A stretch of 64,000 nucleotides of DNA. Origin: a bacterium D16-51 (GTDB taxonomy: Bacteria; Bacillota; Clostridia; Lachnospirales; Lachnospiraceae). The stretch lies in contig RAYE01000008.1 in NCBI GenBank assembly GCA_003612285.1, positions 50,896-114,895 of the forward strand, written 5' to 3'. Shown in pieces: positions 8,350 through 17,613 of this stretch. The translations under genes were made by a program, and so were the position numbers. Each line of letters starts with the position of its first letter. Position 1 is the first letter of the stretch. A model generated the notes under the pieces. That model did not search any database, was not told the DNA's origin, and saw only the letters and a program-made list of their open reading frames with translations.

Positions 8350-9018
8350 ATGGGACAAAAAGTTAATCCTCATGGTTTAAGGGTCGGCATTATCAGTGAC
8401 TGGGATTCAAATTGGTATGCAGAAGATAAATTTGCAGACTTTCTTGTAGAAGATTACAAAATCAGGGAATTCGTTAAGAAGAAATTATACAGCGCTGGTA
8501 TTTCAAAGATTGAAATTGAAAGGCCTGCCGACAAAGTTAGAGTAATTATTCATACAGCAAAGCCTGGCTTTGTAATTGGTAAGGGCGGAGCTGAAATTGA
8601 GAATTTAAAGAAAGAGCTCTTAAAGGTGCTTGACAGAAAAGTTGCCCTTGATATCAAGATTATGGATATCAAGAACCCAGACAGGCATGCACAGCTTGTA
8701 GCAGAAAACATTGCCCAGCAGTTAGAAAACCGTATTTCTTTCCGCCGTGCTATGAAGTCTGCCATGAGCAGGACATTAAAGACTGGCGCTAAGGGAATTA
8801 AGGCAGCATGTTCCGGCCGTCTCGGTGGTGCAGATATGGCCCGTACAGAGTTTTACAGCGAGGGCACAATCCCTCTGCAGACGCTGCGTGCTGATATTGA
8901 TTATGGTTTCGCAGAAGCTGATACAACTTATGGTAAAATTGGCGTAAAGGTATGGGTATATAACGGCGAGGTACTTCCAGCCAAGAAGAATGACAAAAAG
9001 GAAGGGAGCGATAAATAA
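8350..9018 (+). CDS. rpsC: 30S ribosomal protein S3
   Basis: A 222-residue S3 ([22 protein letters not shown]) with the KH-domain motif [17 protein letters not shown] (about residues 74-90) and the C-terminal [17 protein letters not shown]. It forms the mRNA entry site with S4 and S5. AAAGGAG lies upstream. The TAA stop shares its last base with the rplP ATG. Confidence 0.98.
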   Translation: MGQKVNPHGLRVGIISDWDSNWYAEDKFADFLVEDYKIREFVKKKLYSAGISKIEIERPADKVRVIIHTAKPGFVIGKGGAEIENLKKELLKVLDRKVALDIKIMDIKNPDRHAQLVAENIAQQLENRISFRRAMKSAMSRTLKTGAKGIKAACSGRLGGADMARTEFYSEGTIPLQTLRADIDYGFAEADTTYGKIGVKVWVYNGEVLPAKKNDKKEGSDK

Positions 9019-9455
9019 TGTTAATGCCGAAGAGAGTAAAACATCGTAAGCAGTTCCGTGGTAGAATGACAGGAAAAGCGCTCAGGGGAAATAAAATCAC
9101 TTATGGTGAATATGGTATTGTAGCTTTAGAGCCGGCATGGATTAAGTCGAACCAGATTGAGGCAGCCCGTATTGCCATGACACGTCATATCAAGCGTGGT
9201 GGTAAAGTCTGGATTAAAATCTTCCCGGATAAGCCGGTAACAAAGACTCCTGCTGAAACCCGAATGGGTAAAGGTAAAGGTGCTTTGGAGTACTGGGTAG
9301 CAGTTGTTAAGCCTGGTCGTGTTATGTTCGAGATTGCTGGCGTTTCAGAAGAGGTTGCCAGGGAAGCACTGCGTCTTGCAACACACAAGTTGCCGATTAA
9401 GTGTAAAGTCGTATCTCGTGCAGACTTAGAAGGAGGTGCGGGCAGTGAAGAGTAA
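9018..9455 (+). CDS. rplP: 50S ribosomal protein L16
   Basis: A 145-residue L16 ([27 protein letters not shown]) with the conserved [29 protein letters not shown] loop near the A site. ATG 9018 overlaps the rpsC stop by one base, so translation is coupled. Its last 11 bases overlap rpmC. Confidence 0.98.
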   Translation: MLMPKRVKHRKQFRGRMTGKALRGNKITYGEYGIVALEPAWIKSNQIEAARIAMTRHIKRGGKVWIKIFPDKPVTKTPAETRMGKGKGALEYWVAVVKPGRVMFEIAGVSEEVAREALRLATHKLPIKCKVVSRADLEGGAGSEE

Positions 9456-9645
9456 GCAGTTTATGGAAGAGTTAAGAGGGAAATCCGTTGCAGAGTTAAA
9501 TGAGGATTTAGTTGCAGCAAAGAAGGAGCTTTTCAATTTGAGATTCCAGAACGCAACAAACCAGTTGGACAATACAAGCAGAATCAAAGAAGTTAAGAAA
9601 AATATTGCAAGGATTCAGACAGTGCTCGCGTCAGCACAGAACTAA
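9445..9645 (+). CDS. rpmC: 50S ribosomal protein L29
   Basis: A 66-residue helical L29 ([35 protein letters not shown]). The start is GTG 9445, positioned after AAGGAGG at 9430-9436. It overlaps the rplP end by 11 bp. It sits near the tunnel exit beside L23. Confidence 0.97.
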   Translation: MKSKQFMEELRGKSVAELNEDLVAAKKELFNLRFQNATNQLDNTSRIKEVKKNIARIQTVLASAQN

Positions 9646-9691
9646 TTGATTCAGGTCCGCTTCGGGACAACACGGAAAGGAGGACACGGAC

Positions 9692-9946
9692 GTGGAGAGA
9701 AATCTTAGGAAGACCCGTGTAGGTAAAGTTGTTAGTGACAAGATGGATAAGACAATCGTTGTTGCAGTAGTAGATAACGTGAAACATCCACTTTATGGGA
9801 AAATCATCAAGAGAACTTATAAGTTAAAGGCTCATGATGAAGAGAATACATGCAAGATTGGTGACAGAGTAAGAGTTATGGAGACAAGGCCATTATCGAA
9901 AGATAAGAGATGGAGGCTTGTAGAGGTAATCGAAAGAGCAAGATAG
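9692..9946 (+). CDS. rpsQ: 30S ribosomal protein S17
   Basis: An 84-residue S17 ([26 protein letters not shown]) with [29 protein letters not shown], the OB-fold signature. GTG start at 9692 follows GGAAAGGAGG by about 12 bases. It is a primary 16S rRNA binder. Confidence 0.97.
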   Translation: MERNLRKTRVGKVVSDKMDKTIVVAVVDNVKHPLYGKIIKRTYKLKAHDEENTCKIGDRVRVMETRPLSKDKRWRLVEVIERAR

Positions 9947-9976
9947 TTATTATTTTTGCGGAATATGGAGGTAATC

Positions 9977-10345
9977 ATGGTACAGCAGGAATCTAGACTT
10001 AAAGTAGCTGATAATACAGGTGCTAAAGAACTTCTTTGTATCAGAGTTATGGGCGGTTCAACAAGAAGGTATGCTAATATCGGCGACATTATTGTTGCTT
10101 CTGTCAAAGATGCAACGCCAGGCGGTGTTGTAAAGAAGGGTGATGTTGTAAAGGCTGTCGTTGTGCGTACGGTAAATAAAACCCGCCGCCCGGATGGTTC
10201 ATATATCAGGTTTGATGAAAATGCAGCAGTTATTATCCGTGAAGACAAGACGCCAAGAGGAACCCGTATCTTTGGGCCTGTTGCGAGGGAATTAAGGGAC
10301 AAACATTTTATGAAAATCGTTTCGTTAGCACCAGAAGTATTATAA
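9977..10345 (+). CDS. rplN: 50S ribosomal protein L14
   Basis: A 122-residue L14 ([28 protein letters not shown]), the exact usual length. ATG 9977 is chosen because ATGGAGG lies just upstream; the frame is open further 5' without a site. It includes the family block [29 protein letters not shown]. Confidence 0.98.
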   Translation: MVQQESRLKVADNTGAKELLCIRVMGGSTRRYANIGDIIVASVKDATPGGVVKKGDVVKAVVVRTVNKTRRPDGSYIRFDENAAVIIREDKTPRGTRIFGPVARELRDKHFMKIVSLAPEVL

Positions 10346-10357
10346 GGAGGTGTCATT

Positions 10358-10666
10358 GTGGCAACCAGCAAGATTAAAAAGGGCGATATGGTAAAGGTTA
10401 TCGCAGGTAAAGATAAAGGTAGGGAAGGCAAAGTAACATCCGTAGTAAAGGGCGGCAAGCTCATTATCGAGGGGATTAACCAGGTTACAAAGCATGCAAA
10501 GCCAAGCCAGGCAAACCCGCAGGGCGGGATTGTGCAGCAGTCTGCTCCTATCGACGCGTCTAACGTTATGTACGTTAGCAAAGGAAAAGTTTCCCGTGTT
10601 GGATTTAAGATAGAAGGCGGAAAGAAAGTTCGTTATGCAAAAGCAACTGGTGAAGTGATTGACTAA
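10358..10666 (+). CDS. rplX: 50S ribosomal protein L24
   Basis: A 102-residue L24 with the KOW motif near the N terminus ([24 protein letters not shown]). It is an assembly initiator of the 50S subunit. GTG start at 10358 follows TAAGGAGGTG by eight bases; the rplN stop lies 12 bp before. Confidence 0.98.
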   Translation: MATSKIKKGDMVKVIAGKDKGREGKVTSVVKGGKLIIEGINQVTKHAKPSQANPQGGIVQQSAPIDASNVMYVSKGKVSRVGFKIEGGKKVRYAKATGEVID

Positions 10667-10689
10667 TTTCGGAAAGGAGGAATAATACG

Positions 10690-11229
10690 TTGACTCGTTT
10701 AAAAGAAACTTATCAGAATGATATCGTTGGCGCTATGATGAAAAAGTTTGGATATAAGAACGTTATGCAGGTGCCTAAGCTTGAAAAGATTGTTGTCAAT
10801 ATGGGTATTGGCGAGGCAAAAGAAAATTCTAAGATTCTTGATGCAGCTATGGCGGAGCTGGAAATTATTACAGGCCAGAAAGCTGTACCAACGAAAGCGA
10901 AGCATTCTATTGCAAACTTCAAGCTCAGAGAGGGGATGCCGATTGGCTGTAAGGTAACTTTGAGGGGGGAAAGGATGTATGAATTCCTGGACCGTCTTGT
11001 AAATCTTGCATTACCTCGCGTACGTGACTTTAGAGGCGTCAACCCAAACGCATTTGACGGAAGAGGCAATTATGCACTTGGTATCAGGGAGCAGTTAATA
11101 TTCCCTGAAATTGAATATGACAAAGTAGATAAAATCAGGGGGATGGATATTATTGTAGTTACAACTGCAAAAACTGATGAAGAGGCTCGTGAATTATTGG
11201 CACAGTTCGGTATGCCTTTTAAGAAATAA
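10690..11229 (+). CDS. rplE: 50S ribosomal protein L5
   Basis: A 179-residue L5 ([39 protein letters not shown]), which binds 5S rRNA. It uses a TTG start at 10690 after GGAAAGGAGG. Length and the terminal [18 protein letters not shown] block are typical. Confidence 0.98.
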   Translation: MTRLKETYQNDIVGAMMKKFGYKNVMQVPKLEKIVVNMGIGEAKENSKILDAAMAELEIITGQKAVPTKAKHSIANFKLREGMPIGCKVTLRGERMYEFLDRLVNLALPRVRDFRGVNPNAFDGRGNYALGIREQLIFPEIEYDKVDKIRGMDIIVVTTAKTDEEARELLAQFGMPFKK

Positions 11230-11241
11230 GGAGGGAATTTC

Positions 11242-11427
11242 ATGGCTAAGACTTCTATGAAAGTAAAGCAGCAGCGGAAAGCTAAATTTTCTACAAGGGA
11301 ATACAGCCGCTGCAGAATTTGTGGTCGTCCACATGCTTATTTAAGAAAATACGGAATATGCAGAATCTGCTTCCGTGAGTTAGCTTATAAAGGACAGATT
11401 CCAGGTGTGAAGAAAGCAAGCTGGTAA
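11242..11427 (+). CDS. rpsN: 30S ribosomal protein S14, zinc-binding type (S14Z)
   Basis: A 61-residue S14 of the short zinc type. The paired CxxC motifs CRICG and CRICF sit about 16 residues apart, and the [12 protein letters not shown] end is typical. Zinc-type S14 is the standard copy in the spc operon of Firmicutes. GGAGG lies upstream; spacing from rplE is 12 bp. Confidence 0.98.
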   Translation: MAKTSMKVKQQRKAKFSTREYSRCRICGRPHAYLRKYGICRICFRELAYKGQIPGVKKASW

Positions 11428-11442
11428 GGAGGTAAAACTAAG

Positions 11443-11844
11443 ATGATGACGAGCGATCCTATTGCAGATATGCTTACAAGAATCCGTAATGCGAATACTG
11501 CAAAGCATGATACGGTAGATGTACCCAGCTCAAAGATGAAGGTTTCGATTGCAGAAATCCTTTTAAAAGAAGGGTACATCAGGAAATTCGATATGATTGA
11601 CGTTGATGGTATCAAGATGATTCATATTACATTAAAATACGGCGCAGATAAGAATGACAAAATTATTACAGGTTTAAAGAGAATCTCTAAGCCAGGACTG
11701 CGCGTTTATGCTGGAAAAGATGAGCTTCCACGGGTTCTTGGGGGCCTGGGTATTGCCATTGTTTCGACAAACAAAGGTGTTATGACAGATAAGGAAGCAA
11801 GAAAAGAAAATGTTGGCGGCGAGGTACTTGCATTTGTATGGTAA
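11443..11844 (+). CDS. rpsH: 30S ribosomal protein S8
   Basis: A 133-residue S8 ([32 protein letters not shown] ... [36 protein letters not shown]). Two adjacent ATGs (11443, 11446) follow AAGGAGG; either may be used. In enteric bacteria S8 represses the spc operon. The gene end GCATTTGTA pairs with TACAAATGC just after the stop, giving a small 3' hairpin. Confidence 0.98.
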   Translation: MMTSDPIADMLTRIRNANTAKHDTVDVPSSKMKVSIAEILLKEGYIRKFDMIDVDGIKMIHITLKYGADKNDKIITGLKRISKPGLRVYAGKDELPRVLGGLGIAIVSTNKGVMTDKEARKENVGGEVLAFVW

Positions 11845-11917
11845 TCCTGTACAAATGCATCCTATGCCATTGTTCGGAATCCGGTAAATAGATTACCAGA
11901 ATATGGAGGTGCACGGC

Positions 11918-12460
11918 ATGTCACGAATTGGAAGAATGCCTATCGCGGTACCAGCAGGGGTAACTGTTGATATTGCAGAAAATAATAAAGTGACTGTAAA
12001 AGGACCAAAGGGGACTCTGGAGAGAGTGCTTCCTGCGGAAATGGAAATCAAGAGGGAGGGAGAGGAAATTATTGTTTCCCGTCCAAATGATTTAAAGAAG
12101 ATGAAATCTTTACATGGTCTGACAAGAACCCTCATCAATAACATGGTGGTTGGCGTTACAGATGGTTATGCGAAAGAGCTTGAGGTAAACGGCGTTGGTT
12201 ACAGAGCTCAGAAGAAGGGGAAGACTCTGGTGCTTTCTCTTGGATATTCCCATCCAGTAGAGATGGAAGACCCGGATGATCTTGAAGTAATTGTGGAAGG
12301 GCAGAACAAGATTATCGTTAAGGGGATTGATAAAGAAAAAGTTGGCCAATACGCTGCTGAAATCAGAGAAAAAAGGTCTCCTGAACCATATAAGGGCAAG
12401 GGTATCAAGTATGCTGATGAAGTTATTAGACGTAAAGTTGGTAAGACAGGTAAAAAATAA
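11918..12460 (+). CDS. rplF: 50S ribosomal protein L6
   Basis: A 180-residue L6 ([19 protein letters not shown]) with the C-terminal [26 protein letters not shown] signature. ATG 11918 is selected over an upstream in-frame ATG because ATGGAGGTG sits about 10 bases before it. It lies near the factor-binding region of the 50S. Confidence 0.98.
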   Translation: MSRIGRMPIAVPAGVTVDIAENNKVTVKGPKGTLERVLPAEMEIKREGEEIIVSRPNDLKKMKSLHGLTRTLINNMVVGVTDGYAKELEVNGVGYRAQKKGKTLVLSLGYSHPVEMEDPDDLEVIVEGQNKIIVKGIDKEKVGQYAAEIREKRSPEPYKGKGIKYADEVIRRKVGKTGKK

Positions 12461-12479
12461 TTAAAGGAGTGAAAATACG

Positions 12480-12848
12480 ATGATTAAAAAACAGTCAAGG
12501 GTAGAAGTTCGTGTGAAAAAACACATGAAAGTTCGTAATCGTCTTTCCGGAACAGCCGAGAGACCGCGTTTAGCTGTATTTAGAAGTAATAATCATATGT
12601 ACGCTCAGATTATTGATGACACGGTTGGTAATACTTTAGTTTCAGCATCCACCCTCCAGGAGGAGGTCAATGCAGGCTTAGCAAAAACAAACAATGTTGA
12701 GGCAGCTTCAAAAGTTGGCGAAGTGATTGCAAAGAGGGCATTGGAGAAAGGTATTAAGAGCGTTGTCTTTGATCGCGGCGGTTTCATATATCAGGGGAAA
12801 GTAAAAGCTTTGGCGGAAGCAGCAAGGGAAGCAGGTTTGGAGTTCTAA
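12480..12848 (+). CDS. rplR: 50S ribosomal protein L18
   Basis: A 122-residue L18 ([27 protein letters not shown] ... [23 protein letters not shown]), a 5S rRNA binder that works with L5. AAAGGAGTG lies upstream and the spacing from rplF is 19 bp. Confidence 0.98.
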   Translation: MIKKQSRVEVRVKKHMKVRNRLSGTAERPRLAVFRSNNHMYAQIIDDTVGNTLVSASTLQEEVNAGLAKTNNVEAASKVGEVIAKRALEKGIKSVVFDRGGFIYQGKVKALAEAAREAGLEF

Positions 12849-12917
12849 AGGACTCACAGATATTATCGGAACTGTTTTGTGGGCCGGTAATCAATTATTA
12901 TAGGAGGAAAACAACTC

Positions 12918-13427
12918 ATGAAACGTACAATTATTGATGCCAGCAATTTAGAGCTGGAAGATAATGTAGTAACGATTAAGCGTGTTACCAAGGTTGTTAA
13001 AGGCGGGCGCAATATGAGATTTACTGCATTAGTAGTAGTTGGCGATAAAAACGGGCATGTGGGCGTAGGGCTTGGTAAAGCTACTGAGATTCCAGAAGCA
13101 ATCCGTAAGGGAAAAGAAGAAGCTACAAAGAAGCTGGTAGAGGTTCCTAGGGATGACAATGGCAGCGTACCACATGATTTTACAGGAAAATTTGGCAGCG
13201 CCTCTGTATTAATCAAGAAGGCTCCGGAAGGTACAGGAATTATTGCTGGAGGTCCTGTCCGTTCTGTACTTGAGCTTGCAGGATATAAAAATATCCGTAC
13301 AAAATCACTTGGCTCAAACAATAAGCAGAATGTTGTGCTTGCAGCAATTGAAGGCCTTAAAAATCTGAAGACACCGGAAGAAGTGGCAAAGGCCCGCGGA
13401 ATTTCTTTAGAAGAGCTTTTAAGCTAA
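12918..13427 (+). CDS. rpsE: 30S ribosomal protein S5
   Basis: A 169-residue S5 with [40 protein letters not shown], the double-stranded-RNA-binding-like domain where error-promoting and spectinomycin-resistance changes are known. The C terminus [18 protein letters not shown] is typical. AGGAGG is 10 bases before the ATG. Confidence 0.98.
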   Translation: MKRTIIDASNLELEDNVVTIKRVTKVVKGGRNMRFTALVVVGDKNGHVGVGLGKATEIPEAIRKGKEEATKKLVEVPRDDNGSVPHDFTGKFGSASVLIKKAPEGTGIIAGGPVRSVLELAGYKNIRTKSLGSNNKQNVVLAAIEGLKNLKTPEEVAKARGISLEELLS

Positions 13428-13444
13428 GGAAGAGAGGTTTAATT

Positions 13445-13627
13445 ATGGCAGATAAGTTAAAAATTACTTTAGTAAAGTCCACAATTGGTGCCATTCCGAA
13501 ACACCGCAAAACAGTTGAGGCGTTAGGCCTGAAAAAGATTGGTAAATCAGTTGAATTGCCGAACAATGATGCTGTAAAAGGTATGGTGTGGCATGTAAGA
13601 CATCTTGTAAAGGTTGAGGAAATCTAG
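13445..13627 (+). CDS. rpmD: 50S ribosomal protein L30
   Basis: A 60-residue L30 ([55 protein letters not shown]), the usual size of the bacterial short form. It sits 17 bp after rpsE and 16 bp before rplO. Confidence 0.97.
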   Translation: MADKLKITLVKSTIGAIPKHRKTVEALGLKKIGKSVELPNNDAVKGMVWHVRHLVKVEEI

Positions 13628-13643
13628 GATTGGAGGTGAAACA

Positions 13644-14084
13644 ATGAATTTATCAACGTTACGTCCTGCAAAGGGCTCAAAACAGAGCAATAATTTCAGG
13701 AGGGGCCGTGGACATGGTTCAGGAAATGGCAAGACAGCAGGTAAGGGACATAAAGGCCAGAAGGCACGTTCCGGCGCACCACGTCCAGGTTTTGAAGGTG
13801 GACAGTTACCACTTTATATGCGTCTTCCAAAGAGAGGGTTTACAAATATCAACTCTAAGGAGATTGTTGCAATTAATGTAGACAGGCTGGAAAAGTTTAA
13901 TGATGGCGATGTTGTAACAGTTGAGGCACTTATGGACAAAGGAATCATCAGAAATCCGAAGGACGGAGTTAAGATACTCGGAAATGGAGAATTAACCAAA
14001 AAGCTTACGGTTCAGGTCGATGCATTCAGCAAGAGTGCAGCGGAAAAGATTGAAGCTCTTGGTGGAAAAGCTGAGGTGATCTGA
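13644..14084 (+). CDS. rplO: 50S ribosomal protein L15
   Basis: A 146-residue L15 ([44 protein letters not shown]), with the Gly/Lys/Arg-rich extended N terminus. ATG 13644 follows TTGGAGGTG. The gap to secY is two bases, so the pair is coupled. Confidence 0.98.
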   Translation: MNLSTLRPAKGSKQSNNFRRGRGHGSGNGKTAGKGHKGQKARSGAPRPGFEGGQLPLYMRLPKRGFTNINSKEIVAINVDRLEKFNDGDVVTVEALMDKGIIRNPKDGVKILGNGELTKKLTVQVDAFSKSAAEKIEALGGKAEVI

Positions 14085-14086
14085 TA

Positions 14087-15424
14087 ATGTTTGAAACTGT
14101 GCGCAATGCATTTAAGATAAAGGATCTTAGAAAAAAGATTGTATATACTTTTTTTGTGCTGATTATTGTCCGTATCGGCTGTCAGCTTCCGGTACCTGGC
14201 GTAGATGCAACAGTCATTTCAGAGTGGTTTGCGCAGAATAATTCACTTGACTTTTTTAACCAGCTGACAGGTGGTTCATTCTCGCAGATGTCAATCTTTG
14301 CATTGAATATTACACCTTATATCACAGCTTCCATTATTTTGCAGCTTTTAACAATTGCGATTCCGCGCCTGGAAGAACTTCATAAAGACGGCGAGGAAGG
14401 AAGAAAGAAAATTGCAGAGTATACGAGATATGTATCTATTGTCCTGGCAGTAGTAGAAAGTACTGCGATGGCAATTGGGTTCGGCAATGCAGGGTATTTG
14501 ACAGAGGGCGTATCGTTTACTTCTATATCTGTAATTGTTGTGTCATTAACAGCAGGTTCTGCATTTTTGATGTGGCTGGGTGAACAGGTTACCGAGAAAG
14601 GTGTTGGAAATGGTATTTCCATCATCCTTCTTTATAACATTGTTTCCCGTATGCCGGAAGATATGATTGGCCTGTATGAGAAGTTTGTATCAGGCGCATC
14701 GAATGTTACAAATGGTTTGCTGGCAGCGATTATTATTCTTGCTGTTATTATTGGAATGGTGGTATTTATCATTATCCTGTCTGATGGTGAGAGAAGGATT
14801 AATGTACAGTATTCCAAAAAGACGCAGGGCAGGAAGCTTGTTGGGGGACAGTCCTCCCATATTCCGCTGAAGGTAAATACTGCAGGTGTAATCCCTGTTA
14901 TTTTTGCTGGTTCCCTGTTCCAGATGCCAATTGTAATTGCAGGTTTTGCGGGCGTGCAGCCTGCTTCTGGAGCCGGTGCTTCTATTGGCCAGAAGATTTT
15001 AAAGGTGTTAAACCAAAATTCATGGTGTAATTTTGACAGTTTTGGTGAGTTTAAGTATACGCTTGGATTATTGATTTATGTAGTTCTCTTAATTTTCTTC
15101 GCATATTTCTACACATCCATTACGTTTAACCCGCAGGAAATTTCCATGAATATGAAAAAGCAGGGTGGTTTTATCCCGGGGATACGTCCAGGTAAGCCAA
15201 CGATTGATTACCTGACAAAGGTATTGAACAGCATCGTATTTATTGGCGCGCTTGGCCTGGTAGTTGTTGCGGTTGTCCCAATCTTTTTCTCAGGGGCATT
15301 CGGGGCAGACGTTTCCTTTAGCGGCACATCTATGATTATTATTGTAGGTGTTGTTCTGGAAACATTAAAGCAGATTGAATCACAGATGCTGATTCGTCAT
15401 TATAAAGGATTTATCAGTGATTAA
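14087..15424 (+). CDS. secY: Preprotein translocase channel subunit SecY
   Basis: A 445-residue membrane protein with about ten hydrophobic segments. It starts FETVRNAFKIKDLRKKIVYTFFVLIIVRIGCQLPVPGVD and has the plug/TM2 region (SIFALNITPYITASIILQLLTIAIPRLEELHKDGEEG) and the cytosolic loop KKQGGFIPGIRPGKPTIDYL typical of SecY. It forms the Sec channel with SecE and SecG. It ends the ribosomal cluster here; adk, map and infA, which usually follow, are absent and two terminator-like hairpins follow. Confidence 0.97.
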   Translation: MFETVRNAFKIKDLRKKIVYTFFVLIIVRIGCQLPVPGVDATVISEWFAQNNSLDFFNQLTGGSFSQMSIFALNITPYITASIILQLLTIAIPRLEELHKDGEEGRKKIAEYTRYVSIVLAVVESTAMAIGFGNAGYLTEGVSFTSISVIVVSLTAGSAFLMWLGEQVTEKGVGNGISIILLYNIVSRMPEDMIGLYEKFVSGASNVTNGLLAAIIILAVIIGMVVFIIILSDGERRINVQYSKKTQGRKLVGGQSSHIPLKVNTAGVIPVIFAGSLFQMPIVIAGFAGVQPASGAGASIGQKILKVLNQNSWCNFDSFGEFKYTLGLLIYVVLLIFFAYFYTSITFNPQEISMNMKKQGGFIPGIRPGKPTIDYLTKVLNSIVFIGALGLVVVAVVPIFFSGAFGADVSFSGTSMIIIVGVVLETLKQIESQMLIRHYKGFISD

Positions 15425-15456
15425 GGGGATGCAGCCTTAATGCTGGTATAATATAG

Positions 15457-15522
15457 AAAGCAGGTAGTTGTTTGTAGGCTGTGCTATATAATTAGCAGCT
15501 TATGGGCAATATCTGCTTTTTT
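15457..15522 (+). terminator. Candidate terminator of the S10-spc operon
   Basis: AAAGCAG (15457-15463) pairs with CTGCTTT (15513-15519), with partial GTTG/CAAT extension, and is followed by a six-T run. It lies 33 bp after the secY stop. The long loop makes it weaker than the spoVG terminator. Confidence 0.5.
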
Positions 15523-15553
15523 ATGCGATAGGAAACTTCGGCGGTTTGAGTGT

Positions 15554-15645
15554 GAAGAACGCTGGTTTTGCGTTCTTCTTAGGTGCGACTATAGCTTTGC
15601 CTGGCGAGGTATTTTCGAGCCTGGCAAAACTTCGCACCTTTTTTA
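15554..15645 (+). terminator. Second hairpin pair with T-run after secY
   Basis: GAAGAACGC/GCGTTCTTC (15554-15578) forms a perfect 9-bp stem. It is followed by AGGTGCGA/TCGCACCT (15581-15639), which encloses TTTGCC-TGGC/GCC-TGGCAAA and runs into seven Ts. It is probably the definitive terminator separating the ribosomal cluster from the accessory region. Confidence 0.6.
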
Positions 15646-15812
15646 TTCCCGCGAAGGCAAAGTGAGGATGTGCAAGCAAGCTTGCATCATCCGAGCGCGC
15701 CCGCGAGGGTCAAATACCCCGCCCCTCTGGGGCGAAGCTTGCCAAGGAACCGAAGGTTCCTTTAGGGAAACTAGGTCATGCCCCGTTGCTCTGCAGCGGG
15801 GTATTTGACTTG
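15642..15812 (+). repeat. Interspersed GC-rich palindromic repeat, copy 1
   Basis: The stretch begins TATTCCCGCGAAGGCAAAGT and contains CAAGCAAGCTTG plus two arms of the CAAATACCCCGC / GCGGGGTATTTG motif. Both recur at 19715-19753 and 20729-20911. It is non-coding and ends 60 bp before the SF0329-like gene. Confidence 0.65.
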
Positions 15813-15877
15813 GTTGGAAATATAGTTCTGGCGGTGTTTTTTTATAACTTTCAAAGCTTTATATGGAGGTATAATAT

Positions 15878-16375
15878 ATGCGCAGATGGTCGAAAATACG
15901 GGATAAATTAGAAAATGAATATCTTGCATATTCTTTAAGGGGACACATTCAATACTTTGCTACATCATATACAAAATATCATGATCATGAAGGCAGGGCG
16001 GCAATTCTGCTGGATGGAAAGGAAATTATATCCGGAAGCTATTGTGAACAGTGGAGTAAAGCCAATCTCCTGCCAAAAGATGAAACTCTTGAAACCAGAT
16101 TAAAGAATGAATTTCCTTTTATGGATAATACTGCTGTTAAGTATGGGCAGTTTGACCAAAGGTGCTTTTATGAGGCGTTTCATGAGTTTGATAACCAGAG
16201 CATAGAACAAAGCCTGGCAAGTGAAAATATGCTGGTCCGCATATTAGCAGTATTGGATAAAAGAGTTGGAAAAAGGAGATTAGAAAAAATGAAGGGTTCT
16301 GTTTTAGAAGAACCGGAAATGTTTCAGTTTATTTATGGTATTCGTTGCAGATTTGAGAGACAGGCAGGTTTATAA
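15878..16375 (+). CDS. SF0329-like hypothetical protein
   Basis: A 165-residue soluble protein (MRRWSKIRDKLENEYLAYSLRGHIQYFATSYTKYHDHEGRAAILLDGKEI). I recognise it from memory as resembling small conserved proteins labelled SF0329 family, whose function is unknown. The start has TATGGAGG nine bases upstream. It is the first gene after the ribosomal terminators and ends 43 bp before the bile salt hydrolase start; a joint transcript is possible. The name is recalled, not verified by search. Confidence 0.6.
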   Translation: MRRWSKIRDKLENEYLAYSLRGHIQYFATSYTKYHDHEGRAAILLDGKEIISGSYCEQWSKANLLPKDETLETRLKNEFPFMDNTAVKYGQFDQRCFYEAFHEFDNQSIEQSLASENMLVRILAVLDKRVGKRRLEKMKGSVLEEPEMFQFIYGIRCRFERQAGL

Positions 16376-16418
16376 ACACGTTATTAGCTGCTCTGTGATT
16401 TTGGAAGGGGGAATTTTT

Positions 16419-17399
16419 ATGTGTACAGCAGCGACATATTTAACAAGAGATTTTTATTTTGGCCGTACATTAGATTATGAGTTTTCGTATGGGGAAGAGG
16501 TTGTTATTGTTCCGCGCAATTTTATCCTGCATTTCCGGGAAATGGATAAGATAGAAAAACATTACGCCATGGTTGGCATGGCGCATATGGAGGAAAAAAC
16601 GCCGCTTTTTTATGAAGCCGTGAATGAAAAAGGGCTGGGGATGGCAGGCCTCAATTTTGTGGGGAACGCTGCTTATCAAAAAAGCATGGAAGGAAAAGAG
16701 AATGTGGCAACATTTGAATTTATCCCATGGGTTCTGGGGCAGTGTGCAACTGTTAAGGAAGCCAGGGGGTTGGTTGAAAAGGTAAACTTAACAGATACGC
16801 CGTTTAGCCGGGAACTTCCTGTTGCACAGCTTCATTGGATCATTGCCGGAAGGGATGGCTGCATTATAGTAGAATCGGTAGAAGAAGGGATTAAAGTATA
16901 TGACAACCCTGTTGGCGTATTAGCCAATAACCCGGCTTTTCCAGAGCAGATGTTCCAGTTAAATAACTATATGCATCTGTCCCCGAAAGAGCCGCGGAAC
17001 CATTTTTCTGACAAATTGGAATTACAGAGATATAGCCGCGGCATGGGTGCGTTGGGGCTTCCGGGAGATCTTTCTTCTGCATCCCGCTTTGTAAGGGCGG
17101 CTTTTGTCAGGATGAATGCTGTTTCTGGGGATTCTGAGGAAGAAAGCGTCAGCCAGTTTTTCCATATCCTTGGTTCTGTGGAACAGCAGCGTGGGTGCTG
17201 CGAGGTAGGGGATGGGAAATATGAAATAACGATTTATACTTCCTGCTGTAATGTAGATCAGGGGATTTATTATTATACGACCTATGGGAACCATCAGATT
17301 ACGGCGGTTGATATGCATAAAGAGGAATTGGACGGCAGCATTCTGGTGCAGTATCCATTGGTTCGGGAGCAGCAGATTTATTATCAAAATGGGAAATGA
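16419..17399 (+). CDS. bsh: Choloylglycine hydrolase family protein (bile salt hydrolase)
   Basis: A 326-residue Ntn-hydrolase. The start is ATG 16419, set by GGAAGGGGG upstream and by the need for Cys2 to become the N-terminal nucleophile; the frame continues 28 codons further 5' without support. It starts MCTAATYLTRDFYFGRTLDYE (Cys2, Arg16, Asp19). It retains the catalytic-site blocks AGLNFVGNAAY, GVLANNPAFPEQMFQLNNY and GLPGDLSSASRFVRAAFVRMN. These match bile salt hydrolases more closely than penicillin V acylases. It would cleave the amide of glycine- or taurine-conjugated bile acids in the cytoplasm. No exporter or bile transporter is adjacent. Confidence 0.9.
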   Translation: MCTAATYLTRDFYFGRTLDYEFSYGEEVVIVPRNFILHFREMDKIEKHYAMVGMAHMEEKTPLFYEAVNEKGLGMAGLNFVGNAAYQKSMEGKENVATFEFIPWVLGQCATVKEARGLVEKVNLTDTPFSRELPVAQLHWIIAGRDGCIIVESVEEGIKVYDNPVGVLANNPAFPEQMFQLNNYMHLSPKEPRNHFSDKLELQRYSRGMGALGLPGDLSSASRFVRAAFVRMNAVSGDSEEESVSQFFHILGSVEQQRGCCEVGDGKYEITIYTSCCNVDQGIYYYTTYGNHQITAVDMHKEELDGSILVQYPLVREQQIYYQNGK

Positions 17400-17417
17400 T
17401 GGTGTTATAATTTTTGA

Positions 17418-17504
17418 AAAAGGAATGACTGCCTACAAGGACTTGATTAACAATAAGAATAGCAAAGCCACCCTGAATTGGCAAAGTATCAGGGTGGCTT
17501 TTGC
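17418..17504 (+). ncRNA. Candidate type I antitoxin-like small RNA
   Basis: A TATAAT box (17406-17411) precedes a short non-coding stretch ending in AAGCCACCCTGA / TCAGGGTGGCTT (17465-17500) and TTTTGCTATG. The terminal hairpin and the ACTGCCTACAAGG segment resemble the antitoxin RNA at 27309-27404. No toxin frame survives on the minus strand, so it looks like an orphan. The -35 is weak. Confidence 0.4.
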
Positions 17505-17613
17505 TATGTATGGCGGAATTCATTTTGATGCAAGAAAAAGCAGGCTTTATTTATCTAATAAATAGAGGGGCAACATGGGAGGGGCAATATAATGATGCGA
17601 GGAGGTGAAAGCA

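Noticed and set aside
9832..10581. 249-codon minus-strand frame across rpsQ-rplN-rplX
   Set aside because: It spans three well-established ribosomal genes on the other strand and has no family resemblance.
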